Positions 25,399-34,761 of a DNA stretch of 64,000 nucleotides are shown here, piece after piece. Position 1 is the first letter of the stretch. Every line of letters starts with the position of its first letter. Source of the DNA: Fimenecus sp900545625. Its GTDB lineage: Bacteria; Bacillota; Clostridia; Oscillospirales; Acutalibacteraceae. The DNA lies in the NCBI GenBank assembly GCA_963931525.1, contig OZ007023.1:1922001-1986000 (forward strand). The letters are read 5' to 3'. The translations under genes and the position numbers were made by a program. A model generated the notes under the pieces. It did not search any database. It had not been told where the DNA came from and saw only the letters and a program-made list of their open reading frames with translations.

Positions 25399-27366
25399 TC
25401 ATTGATTTTCAAAATAAGCGTCGATCGCTTCAAACAGCTTTTGTTTCGCTTCGTCGAGCGTCGTGTCTTGAAGCTGCGCCGCCGCCATAGTTTGGTGCCC
25501 GCCGCCGCCGAGCGCTTCCATAACGAGCTGGACATTGATATTGCCCATGGAACGTGCGGAAATATTGGCGGTATCATCCGTTTCAAACAACACGAAGGAG
25601 GCATCCACATCGCTGACCGTTAAAAGCTCGTCAGCAGCCTGCGCACAGATGACGCGGATGTCCTTGGTCTGCACATCCGCCACGGAGACCGCGCAGCGGC
25701 GATAGCTTTGCGCATTGAGCACGATCTGCCCGCGCAGCTTTTTGTTGTCCATACTGCTGTTGAAAAAGCGTTTGACCACGACGGTATCCGCCCCGCGCGA
25801 ACGCAGGTATGCCGCCGCCTCAAAGGTACGCACGCCCGTGCGCAGCACAAAATCCTTGGTATCGAGGATAATCCCCGCAAGCAGTGCATTCGCGCAAAGG
25901 GGTGTGACCAGAAGCTTGCCGTTCATGTATTGCAGCAGCTCCGTCACCATTTCGCACGTTGAGGAAGCGTGCGGCTCATGATAAAAGATCACGGCGTTTT
26001 GAATGAAATCGACTGTTTTGCGGTGGTGGTCGATGACGACGATACTGGACGCTCTTTCGCAAAGCTCCGGTGCCTCGACAAAGTTCGCCTTATGGGTATC
26101 TACCACAAACAGCAGCGTCTTTTCCGAGAGCAGCCGATCGGCATGCTCGGGCAGTACGAACCAGTCCCCTGCACCCTGCTTTGCAGCATATTCCACCAAA
26201 GGTGCGGCCAGCGTGGTGCGGGCATTCGTGACGATGAAGGCGTCTTTGCCGAGATCACGCGCCGCCTTGCACATGCCGATGGCAGCGCCGATACAGTCGA
26301 GGTCGGAATACTGGTGTCCCATGATCAGCACGTTGTCGCTGCCGCGGATGAGCTCGCCGATAGCGGACGCCACCACGCGCGTGCGCACCTTGGTGCGTTT
26401 TTCCACGCCCTTGGACACGCCGCCGAAGAAGCGGTAGGTGTCGTCGGTGTTTTTCAGCGCCGCCTGATCGCCGCCGCGCCCCAGCGCCATATCCAGCGCC
26501 TGCCGCGCATTGCTTTCCGCATCGGACAGGTTGTCGCCCCTGCCCACGCCGATGGAAAGCGTGACGCCAACGGGCACGTCCCGATATGTATAGCCGCGCA
26601 CAAGCTCGAGCACGCGGAATTTGGAGGCAACCATTTTCAAAAGCGCTTCCTCCGGGATGACCGCAAGGAAACGGCCGCTGCCGAGCTTGCGGAACAGCCC
26701 GGGGTACTGCGTGAACCACCCTTCGGTAATGCGCTCCACCGCACCGCTGATCTCGGCATACTCGCTTTCCTTATAGGCGCGGTAGATCTCGTCCACGCTG
26801 TCGATGGCAACCATTGCAACAGCGGGTTTTTCCATTTCATACGCGTGCGCGATCTGCTTTAAGCGCGTATCCTCCGCATATAACAGCACATAGGACTGCC
26901 GTCCGCGGCAATCGATATGGCTGAAATACACTGTGTAGGACTTGCCGTCCACCACCGCGTCAAAGCGTTCCTTTTTGCGGATCTGCGAAAGCCCCAGCCC
27001 GCCCGTAAACTGGCGGACATCCGCAGATTTTACGGTACGCGCGGGCAAAAGCTCGTTTTTAAACTTCAGGTTGTACCAAATCACGCGGTCGGCGTTGTCA
27101 AACACGACAACGGGCAGCGGGAAGTTTTGCAGTGCGGAATTTTCCTCCGCCGTAAAGCTCTCGCTAAGCGAAAGAACCGTTTCGCGCACGATCCGAAAAT
27201 CCCTGCGCGCACGCAGCACAGCGATTAACACCAGCGCCAGCAGCACGCAAAGTTCTATCCCCGCCGCCGCAAGATTAAAAAATGCTGTGACGGCACAGAA
27301 CACTCCTGCCGCGAGCAACGCGACAAAGGTAAGAGGATAGGTGCGGATGGCTTGACCCGCTTTCAA
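25399..27366 (-). CDS. gdpP: Cyclic-di-AMP phosphodiesterase GdpP
   Basis: GdpP hydrolyses the second messenger c-di-AMP at the membrane. The 655-residue chain starts with two membrane helices (about 8-50), then a PAS-like domain (about 80-175) and a degenerate GGDEF domain (about 176-305, GRGGDQA in place of GGDEF). The catalytic DHH domain has MGHQYSDLDCIGA near residue 350, VVDTHK and VIDHHRK. The DHHA1 domain ends with GGGGHQTMAAAQ. The start is TTG at 27366, placed five to six bases after a GGGGGTG site that overlaps the end of the RNase J gene. It lies three bases downstream of rnj and upstream of rplI. Confidence 0.95.
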   Translation of the reverse strand: MKAGQAIRTYPLTFVALLAAGVFCAVTAFFNLAAAGIELCVLLALVLIAVLRARRDFRIVRETVLSLSESFTAEENSALQNFPLPVVVFDNADRVIWYNLKFKNELLPARTVKSADVRQFTGGLGLSQIRKKERFDAVVDGKSYTVYFSHIDCRGRQSYVLLYAEDTRLKQIAHAYEMEKPAVAMVAIDSVDEIYRAYKESEYAEISGAVERITEGWFTQYPGLFRKLGSGRFLAVIPEEALLKMVASKFRVLELVRGYTYRDVPVGVTLSIGVGRGDNLSDAESNARQALDMALGRGGDQAALKNTDDTYRFFGGVSKGVEKRTKVRTRVVASAIGELIRGSDNVLIMGHQYSDLDCIGAAIGMCKAARDLGKDAFIVTNARTTLAAPLVEYAAKQGAGDWFVLPEHADRLLSEKTLLFVVDTHKANFVEAPELCERASSIVVIDHHRKTVDFIQNAVIFYHEPHASSTCEMVTELLQYMNGKLLVTPLCANALLAGIILDTKDFVLRTGVRTFEAAAYLRSRGADTVVVKRFFNSSMDNKKLRGQIVLNAQSYRRCAVSVADVQTKDIRVICAQAADELLTVSDVDASFVLFETDDTANISARSMGNINVQLVMEALGGGGHQTMAAAQLQDTTLDEAKQKLFEAIDAYFENQ

Positions 27367-27369
27367 GGC

Positions 27370-29274
27370 TTACACCCCCATCAGGATCGGCAGAACCATG
27401 GGCGAACGCTTGGTGCGCGCATAGGTCAGCCGGGAAATTTCATCGCGAAGCCGGTTGCGAATCGTGGAGAAATCGTATACATGATGCTGCACACATTCGG
27501 CAAGCACGCTTTCACAAAGCCGCCGGGATTCCTCCATGAGCTGCTCGGATTCACGGACATATACAAAACCACGCGTCACGACGTCCGGACCGGAAACCAC
27601 GTCGCCGCTTTCGCGGTCGATGGACGCGACGATGATGATGATGCCGTCCTCGGCAAGGCGCTTGCGGTCACGCAGGACGACCGAGCCGACATCGCCGACG
27701 CCGCTGCCGTCCACAAAGACCATGCCGGCGGGGACTTCGCCGGAAATGCGGATCTTATCCGAAGTCAATTCGACTTCCTTGCCGTTGTCGGCGATCAGGA
27801 TATTTTCATCCGGGATCCCCATGGCGCGGGCGAGCGCAGCATGCTTTTGCAGGTGCTTCTGCTCGCCGTGCACGGGCATAAAATACTTCGGGCGCGTCAG
27901 GCTCATCATAAGCTTGAGCTCTTCCTGGCATGCGTGCCCCGAAACATGGACGTCGTACATCTTTTCGTAGACGACCTCCGCGCCCTGCTTTAACAGTTCA
28001 TCCACGACCCTGCCGACCATTTTTTCGTTACCGGGAATGGGCGTGGCGGAAATGATAACGTAATCGTTCGGGCAGATCTCCACGCGGCGATGCTCGGAAA
28101 ATGCCATGCGGTACAGCGCGGACATCGGCTCGCCCTGGCTGCCGGTGGTGATAAGCACCAGCTTTTCGGGCGGATAGCGGTTAATGCTGTCGAGCCCGAT
28201 CAAGATCCCCTCGGGGACGTTGATATAGCCAAGCTCCGCCGCGACGGAAACGACGTTTTCCAGGCTTCTGCCCGAAAGCGCCACCTTGCGCCCGAGCTTT
28301 TCGGCGGTGTTGATGATCTGCTGCACGCGGTGGATGTTGGAAGCGAATGTTGCCACGATCAGGCGGCGGTTGCCCGCACGGCGGAACTGCACGTCGAAGG
28401 TCTCGCCGACCTTGCGCTCGCTTTCGGTAAAGCCGGGTTTTGCGGCGTTGGTGGAATCGGAAAGCAGACATAAAACGCCCTCCTCCCCGATCGCGGCAAG
28501 GCGCGCCATGTCGATGACACCGCCGTCAATGGGCGTGGTATCGATCTTAAAGTCGCCCGTCTGCACCACCGTGCCCGCAGGCGAACGGATCGCCAGCGCC
28601 ACGGCGTCGGGGATCGAGTGGTTGACGTGAATGAACTCGACGTCGAAGCACCCGAGCTTCACACGGTCGCCGGGCTTGATACAATTGAGCGTGCATTGGT
28701 CAAGGATCCTGTGCTCGCGCAGCTTGCCTTCGATTAGCCCTATGGTCAGCTTTGTGGAATACACGGGGATGTTCAGACTTTTAAGCAGGTAAGAAAGGCC
28801 CCCGATATGATCCTCATGCCCGTGGGTGATGAGGATCCCCTTGATCTTATCGGCGTTTTCGAGCACATACGTAAAATCGGGGATCACTAAGTCCACGCCG
28901 AGCATTTCGGGATCCGGGAATTCCAGCCCGCAGTCCACGAGCAGCATGTCGTTGCCGCATTCGTAGAGCGTCATGTTTTTGCCGATCTCGTTAAGGCCGC
29001 CGAGAAAAGCGATTTTCAGCGGCACCGCGGCTTTTTTCCGTTTACCTGCCGTGCTTTTTCGCGTTGTATTTTTGAGGTTGTTGTAATACCGTCGCTGCTG
29101 CTTGCCGGCGGCGGAATCCGAAAGGCCCTGCATCAAATCCTTTTTGGGCTGCCGTTTTTGCTGTGTTCCTGATTTTTTGCCGACTGCGGCTGTCCCCGTG
29201 CCGGACGCCCGCTGCTTACGCGGTGCGTTCTTCGGCGCGGAGCTTTTGGAAGTTTCTTTGTTTGTGTTTGCCAT
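27370..29274 (-). CDS. rnj: Ribonuclease J
   Basis: RNase J is a metallo-beta-lactamase-fold nuclease with endo- and 5'-3' exonuclease activity in mRNA decay and rRNA maturation. The metal site THGHEDHIGG lies near residue 155, with TGDFKID and beta-CASP motifs such as ATPIPGNEK and HVSGHACQEEL further on. The 634-residue form carries a lysine/arginine/glutamine-rich N-terminal extension of about 88 residues before the core begins at LKIAFLGGLNEIGKNM. ATG at 29274 has AAGGAG six bases upstream; the longer open frame lacks one. It is the promoter-proximal gene of the long gdpP-rplI-dnaB-tilS-hpt-ftsH run. Confidence 0.95.
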   Translation of the reverse strand: MANTNKETSKSSAPKNAPRKQRASGTGTAAVGKKSGTQQKRQPKKDLMQGLSDSAAGKQQRRYYNNLKNTTRKSTAGKRKKAAVPLKIAFLGGLNEIGKNMTLYECGNDMLLVDCGLEFPDPEMLGVDLVIPDFTYVLENADKIKGILITHGHEDHIGGLSYLLKSLNIPVYSTKLTIGLIEGKLREHRILDQCTLNCIKPGDRVKLGCFDVEFIHVNHSIPDAVALAIRSPAGTVVQTGDFKIDTTPIDGGVIDMARLAAIGEEGVLCLLSDSTNAAKPGFTESERKVGETFDVQFRRAGNRRLIVATFASNIHRVQQIINTAEKLGRKVALSGRSLENVVSVAAELGYINVPEGILIGLDSINRYPPEKLVLITTGSQGEPMSALYRMAFSEHRRVEICPNDYVIISATPIPGNEKMVGRVVDELLKQGAEVVYEKMYDVHVSGHACQEELKLMMSLTRPKYFMPVHGEQKHLQKHAALARAMGIPDENILIADNGKEVELTSDKIRISGEVPAGMVFVDGSGVGDVGSVVLRDRKRLAEDGIIIIVASIDRESGDVVSGPDVVTRGFVYVRESEQLMEESRRLCESVLAECVQHHVYDFSTIRNRLRDEISRLTYARTKRSPMVLPILMGV

Positions 29275-29382
29275 TCCAATCTCCTTATTGTTTTGATGGT
29301 GTTCCTGTATGTAGCGCCTGCCGTATCTCAACCGTGCAGGCGAAAGTCCGAGTTTGTAAAACGATAAAATACCGATTATAAT

Positions 29383-29411
29383 ATGATACCCCGAAAACGG
29401 TCTTGTGTCAA
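29383..29411 (-). promoter_or_regulatory. SigA-type promoter for the rnj-gdpP-rplI-dnaB operon
   Basis: On the minus strand TTGACA (29411-29406), 17 bases, then TATCAT (29388-29383). The leader of about 100 bases contains an inverted repeat, CGCCTGC with GCAGGCG (29315-29342 region), that could fold in the rnj mRNA. Confidence 0.75.
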
Positions 29412-29464
29412 TGCTTAAGGCATACGATATACCGAAAGTCCCGGCATCGTGACAGCCTTTTCTT

Positions 29465-31819
29465 TTAATGCGGCTTCGGCAGACCTGCATCGTTTAAAGC
29501 CGTATCATGTTCCGTTCTTCCTGCCTTTTGCAAATATGCTTCCACGTCGCCGCACAGCTCGCGCGAAGCTTCAAAGCTCGCAGCTTCCGCAAGCAGATAG
29601 AGCCGTTTGCCCGAGCGCTGCGGCACAAGCAGCACCCTGCCCTTATTGGTTTGCAGCGCAACGCCTTCTTCCTGCGGAGCGGCTTTCTTGCTGCCGAGCA
29701 CCTCTAAAAGCTCTGTGGGCGAAAAGTCGATCGGTATGCTTTTTCGGCTGACATAAAACGCGGGAAGTTCATATACAAGCTCGTCAAGCGTTTTGCCTGT
29801 CCGCTGCAAAATCCCTAACAGCCGCATACTTAAAAAAAGTGCGTCGCGCGTATACAAGCAGCTTTGCGCCAGGCGCCTTGCGTCGCGGTCGTGCTCGCCG
29901 ACGGGCGAACGGCCGTACCGCAGCGCACGTCTGCCGCAGGCACGCGCAATACGGGTAATGGTATACGGTGCCTCTGTTGGCAGCGCGACATCGTGCCCCG
30001 CCTCAAGATCCGCCTTGCAGCAAAGCGTAAGCAATTTGTCATGCGTGATCCAGCCGCATGTGCGGTGGAACGCCGAAACCGTCGTGCCGTCTGCGCCAAA
30101 GCGCAAGGTCACTTCATCCCCGTTTTTCGCCCCCAGACGATACAGGCAATCCTCCACAAGCATCTGCACGCGCTCATTTTTACATTGCACGCCGACGCAC
30201 TGCCTTTGCAGCGGCACGCTCGCCTCCCGCGTGAGCTCACGCAGATACATCGCCTGCATGCTTGCCATATCGGAGATCTCTTTGCACGCTTGCGGCGAGA
30301 CACGGGTGAAATCGTCGTTTTTGCAGCGCGCTTCGATCTCGCGCTCCACGCCCCGCGGCAGCGGAAGCCCGCCCGTGCTGCACAAATGCAGGCGCACTTT
30401 CCCCGCACCCGACGAAATGAAAACGCCCATTTGCAGCGAGCAAAACGCGGTGAAGAAATACATCTGCGTCAAAAAGCAGTCACCGAAATTCCACACGCTG
30501 CTGCCCTGCGTTGCCATAGATCCCGCCAAAATATGGTACGCCGCGCGGCTTAAGGGCTTTGCATCGGTCGCAACGCCGATCTTGCCGCCGAGACTGCAAG
30601 ATGCAAGACTTCTTCCCAAAGCAGCAATGGCGGCGGGGCCTAATTCCACACCTGAAAGCCCGCAAATGCCGCGTTCGGAAAACAGCGCGGTGCGCGGCGC
30701 ACCGTATTTGACGTTATGTGCCACGCGCGCGCCGCTTTCTATGCGCTTTTCGGGCCACAGCTTGACGTTCGGTCCAATACGCGCGGAGCTTCCAAGCACA
30801 CAACGCGCGCCGACAGCACTGTCCTCATACACCTGTGCGCCGGATTTTAAGGCGGCATTTTCACAGATCACGGCAAAATTTACGACGGCATTGTCATAAA
30901 CCGCCGCATCCTCCAGCAAAACACTGCCTGTGAGTTTGACGTTTTTGCCGATATAGCAGCCGTCGCCCACAACCGTGTAGGGACCGATCGCCGCGCCGCG
31001 CTCAATTGCGACATGCGCGCCGATATACACGGGCGGGATGAGCTGATATTCCCCCTGCGGCAGTTCTCCCGCCGCATATATGCCGTCGGCAACAGCGGGC
31101 AGCGGCAGGCGCACCTTATTGTCCAGCATATCGCGCTGGCAGGCACGATAGGCGGACAGATCGCCGATATCGCACCAATACCCGCGCGCCGCATACGCAT
31201 ACAGCGGCGCGCCGTCCCGCAGCAGTTCCGGGAACAGGTCGCAGGAAAAATCAAACGGCTGTTCCGCCGGCACGCCGCGAAGTGCAGCGGGAGACAGCAC
31301 ATAGATCCCGGTGTTGGCGGTATCGGCGGCGACGCCGTTCCAATCCGGCTTTTCGCAGAAGCCCGTTACGCGCCCGCGCGCATCCGTGTAGACAAGCCCA
31401 TATTCCCGTGGGTCGCGCACACGCGTCGTCACGATCGTTGCTTCCGCACGGCTTTGCAGATGGAATTCCAGCGCACGCCGCAAATCAAAATCGCAGATAC
31501 AGTCGCCGCTGACCACAAAAAACGGCTCATCCCATTCGCCTGCCGCCGCCTTGACGCTTCCCGCTGTGCCCAGCGGTGTGTGTTCGCATACAGTACGCAC
31601 GCGCATCCCGGCGGGTGTGGCGTATGAAAGAAACGCATCGATGCAATCGGGCAGATATGCCGTAGTCAACACTGCTTCCTCCACACCGGCGGCGTGCAGC
31701 CACTCCAGGATGTAGGAAAGCACGGGTTTTCCGAGCAGCGTCACCATGGGTTTCGGCTTTGTGCAGGTCAGCGGACGCAGCCGCGTGCCGTACCCGCCGG
31801 CGAGAACAACCGCTTTCAT
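29465..31819 (-). CDS. Sugar-1-phosphate nucleotidyltransferase fused to a degenerate phosphomannomutase-like domain
   Basis: The 784-residue protein has three parts. Residues 1-230 are a nucleotidyltransferase with MKAVVLAGGYGTRLRPLT, VVSGDCICDF and the metal-site GYWCDIGD region. Residues about 245-360 are left-handed beta-helix hexapeptide repeats (IGPNVKLWPEK). The rest resembles phosphomannomutase but lacks its chemistry: the phosphoserine loop TASHNP is replaced by FISSGAGK, the sugar/metal loop DGDxDR is missing, and GIRG reads GICG. It probably makes an activated sugar (GDP-mannose type) for envelope glycans, with the mutase part structural or regulatory. AGGGGG precedes the ATG. It is divergent from the lipoprotein gene. 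Confidence 0.8.
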   Translation of the reverse strand: MKAVVLAGGYGTRLRPLTCTKPKPMVTLLGKPVLSYILEWLHAAGVEEAVLTTAYLPDCIDAFLSYATPAGMRVRTVCEHTPLGTAGSVKAAAGEWDEPFFVVSGDCICDFDLRRALEFHLQSRAEATIVTTRVRDPREYGLVYTDARGRVTGFCEKPDWNGVAADTANTGIYVLSPAALRGVPAEQPFDFSCDLFPELLRDGAPLYAYAARGYWCDIGDLSAYRACQRDMLDNKVRLPLPAVADGIYAAGELPQGEYQLIPPVYIGAHVAIERGAAIGPYTVVGDGCYIGKNVKLTGSVLLEDAAVYDNAVVNFAVICENAALKSGAQVYEDSAVGARCVLGSSARIGPNVKLWPEKRIESGARVAHNVKYGAPRTALFSERGICGLSGVELGPAAIAALGRSLASCSLGGKIGVATDAKPLSRAAYHILAGSMATQGSSVWNFGDCFLTQMYFFTAFCSLQMGVFISSGAGKVRLHLCSTGGLPLPRGVEREIEARCKNDDFTRVSPQACKEISDMASMQAMYLRELTREASVPLQRQCVGVQCKNERVQMLVEDCLYRLGAKNGDEVTLRFGADGTTVSAFHRTCGWITHDKLLTLCCKADLEAGHDVALPTEAPYTITRIARACGRRALRYGRSPVGEHDRDARRLAQSCLYTRDALFLSMRLLGILQRTGKTLDELVYELPAFYVSRKSIPIDFSPTELLEVLGSKKAAPQEEGVALQTNKGRVLLVPQRSGKRLYLLAEAASFEASRELCGDVEAYLQKAGRTEHDTALNDAGLPKPH

Positions 31820-31922
31820 CCAAAATCCCCCTGTAAATTCTTTTTCCGTTAGTATTGCCGCGAAAAAAGAATTTAAACAGGCGATGTATAGGGCGAAGCT
31901 TTTGCGTCCAAACTACCGTTGG

Positions 31923-31951
31923 TTGACAAAAATTTCCGAATGCTTTACAAT
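31923..31951 (+). promoter_or_regulatory. SigA-type promoter for the lipoprotein gene
   Basis: TTGACA (31923-31928), 17 bases, then TACAAT (31946-31951), 40 bases before the ATG at 31992. Confidence 0.8.
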
Positions 31952-31991
31952 AAAAATGTATATACACGCGTTCTGGAAGGGGGCTTCCGAA

Positions 31992-32462
31992 ATGCAGCGA
32001 AAGGTTTTTCTTCCGGCACTTTTGCTGTTGCTGCTTGCCGTTATGCTTTGTGCCTGCGGGAACCGGCGCACATTTGAAAAAATTGAAACCACCGCGCCCT
32101 CAGAGACGGAGACCGAGACGCAGGCCGTCGCTGCCGTCCCCGTGAGCGAGGCGGAAACCACTACGCAGCCTGAGGAGACCGAAGCGCAAAACAGTTCTTC
32201 CGGAGGACGCACGCCAAGCAACAGCGGGAACAGAACAAATCCCGGCAGCAGCGGAAACACAGACAGCGGCGGGCAGGATACGCCGCAAGGAACGCCCGAA
32301 GCCCCGGAGTCGCCCGAAACGCCTGAGACGCCTGAGACGCCTGATACACCGAACGAGCCCGCTTCCGAAGAGGATACGCAGCCGACCGAAGAACCGACCG
32401 CGCCGCCGGAAACCGAACCCACCCCGACGCAGGCTCCAACAGAAACACCGATCACAGCGTAG
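31992..32462 (+). CDS. Low-complexity lipoprotein, unknown function
   Basis: The 156-residue product has a lipoprotein signal (MQRKVFLPALLLLLLAVMLC) ending in the lipobox LCAC, so Cys21 or a neighbour would be lipidated and the protein held on the outer face of the membrane. The rest is a disordered Thr/Glu/Pro/Ser/Gly-rich tail with short repeats such as ETPETPETPDTP and many acidic residues; no domain is present. It resembles a spacer or wall-spanning linker with nothing attached. AGGGGG precedes the ATG, the promoter is 40 bases upstream, and a terminator follows, so it is a single-gene unit. Confidence 0.7.
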   Translation: MQRKVFLPALLLLLLAVMLCACGNRRTFEKIETTAPSETETETQAVAAVPVSEAETTTQPEETEAQNSSSGGRTPSNSGNRTNPGSSGNTDSGGQDTPQGTPEAPESPETPETPETPDTPNEPASEEDTQPTEEPTAPPETEPTPTQAPTETPITA

Positions 32463-32478
32463 AATAATATATCCAAAA

Positions 32479-32506
32479 GAAAGCTGCCCTTCTGCGGGGC
32501 AGCTTT

Positions 32507-32509
<3 letters not shown>
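32479..32509. terminator. Bidirectional terminator
   Basis: AAAGCTGCCC (32480-32489) pairs with GGGCAGCTTT (32497-32506) and is flanked by A and T runs. It ends the lipoprotein transcript and, on the other strand, the long tmk-to-hisF run; its last bases overlap the hisF stop codon. Confidence 0.85.
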
Positions 32510-33291
<782 letters not shown>

Positions 33292-33292
<1 letters not shown>

Positions 33293-33918
33293 CACTTGCC
33301 CCCCTTTTGCATCGCGGCGAAATTTTGCAGGATCCGAAGTCCCACCGCACCGCTTTTTTCGGGGTGGAACTGCGTGGCGAACAGCTTTTTGTCCGTATCC
33401 GCCGCCGCCGCGTGGAACTCGATGCCGTACTCTGCCGTTGCGGCGACATTTTGCGGGTTCGCCGCTTTGAGATAGTAGGAATGGACAAAATACACGTATG
33501 CGCCGTCCGGCACGCCGGAAAACAGCGGGCAATCGGGATCTGTATGGATAGAATTCCAACCGATCTGCGGGATCTTGAGCCCGATCTCTTTGGGAAAACG
33601 CAAAACCTCGCCCGGCATGACCGAAAGTCCTGCCGCACCGGGGCTTTCCTCACTTTTGTCAAACAGCATCTGAAGCCCTAAGCAAATACCGAGAAACGGC
33701 TTGTCGGACAGCGCGGATGCACGCACCGTATCCAAAAGCCCCGACTGCCGCAGGCAGTCCATCGCCGTGCCGAATGCGCCGACACCCGGCAGGATCACCG
33801 CATCCGCCGCTTCGATCTGCGCGCGGTCGGCGGTGATACAGTTTTTTGCCCCTATGTAATCCAATGCTTTGCGGACGCTTTGCAAATTGCCCGCCCCGTA
33901 ATCCAAAATGGCAATCAT
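33292..33918 (-). CDS. hisH: Imidazole glycerol phosphate synthase, glutaminase subunit HisH
   Basis: HisH is the class I glutamine amidotransferase that feeds ammonia to HisF. The 208-residue chain begins MIAILDYGAGNLQSVRKAL. The nucleophile elbow is FLGICLGLQMLF near residue 80, and the His-Glu pair is in FATQFHPEKSG near residue 187, so the catalytic triad is complete. The ATG at 33918 follows a GGAG-containing stretch. Its stop overlaps the hisF start by one base. It lies 59 bases downstream of the HAD phosphatase gene on the same strand. Confidence 0.95.
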
Positions 33919-33977
33919 ATATCCTGCTCCCAAAAAATATGTAGAGTATTGTATCACAAAACACCGGGCTTTGCAAT

Positions 33978-34727
33978 TTATAACAGCTTTTCCACGATCT
34001 CAGCGATGCTGTCCACCGTTGCGATCGCGTGCGGTTTTAATTCTTCACGTCCCTCGCGCATTGCAAAGGAGGAAAACTCGCGGATCATCGAGAGGTCGTT
34101 GAGGTTGTCCCCCGCGACGAACAGATCGTCTTTTTGCGCGCTGTAGAGCTTCAGCACCTCATAAAGCCCGCTAACCTTGCCCGTGTGCGGCGCACAGACA
34201 TCGACATGAATGCCGTTTTGATGTGCGCAAAGGAGCTCAGGACAGGTTTTGTTGAAATGCGCTGTGTACTGCGCTGCCTCGTCCTCCGTGAAAAAGCCGG
34301 TTCCCATTTCGTGATAGTCCGGCAGTTTCTTCAACGCTTCGGCGGAAAGTTGAGGATCTGCGCCCTCGGGCGGGGGTGTGCCGACGTCGAACCAAAATCG
34401 TTCCAAGCCGACGGACACGCAAAAATACCGTGGGTGCAGCTGCATAGCAGCTTCATATAAGGGTACGAGCGCCGCGTTCGGCGCGCGGTGCTCGGAAAGC
34501 ACGTGAAATTGCCCGTCCGTCAAAATGCCGCCCGTGCAGGCGATCACAAAATCCAGCGGCAGATCCCAGCGCGCCAACTCGTCGCGGATGCTGGCTAGAT
34601 GTCTGCCCGTGACGAGCCCGAAACGATTGCCCGCACTGCGAAACCGCGCGATCGCCTCGGCGTCCTCGCGCGTGATCTCGCGGCTGCGAAACAGCGTATT
34701 GTCAAAATCCGTCGCTAAAATGCGCAT
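33978..34727 (-). CDS. HAD superfamily phosphatase (Cof type)
   Basis: The 249-residue protein has the HAD motifs DFDNTLF near residue 7 (nucleophile Asp7, acid Asp9), GLVTGR near residue 39 and GDNLNDLSMI near residue 213. The inserted cap is of the C2 (Cof) type, found in phosphatases of sugar phosphates, flavin or pyridoxal phosphate; the substrate cannot be read from sequence. The ATG at 34727 has GGAGAAGG upstream. It sits 34 bases after the PBP gene and before hisH. A histidinol-phosphatase role next to hisHF is possible but not supported by any motif. Confidence 0.8.
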   Translation of the reverse strand: MRILATDFDNTLFRSREITREDAEAIARFRSAGNRFGLVTGRHLASIRDELARWDLPLDFVIACTGGILTDGQFHVLSEHRAPNAALVPLYEAAMQLHPRYFCVSVGLERFWFDVGTPPPEGADPQLSAEALKKLPDYHEMGTGFFTEDEAAQYTAHFNKTCPELLCAHQNGIHVDVCAPHTGKVSGLYEVLKLYSAQKDDLFVAGDNLNDLSMIREFSSFAMREGREELKPHAIATVDSIAEIVEKLL

Positions 34728-34761
34728 ATCCTTCTCCTTATCCTCTGCGCCATCAGGGGGA

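Noticed and set aside
33919..33977. Histidine T-box or riboswitch before hisH
   Set aside because: The gap is only 59 bases and shows no T-box sequence or stem structure.
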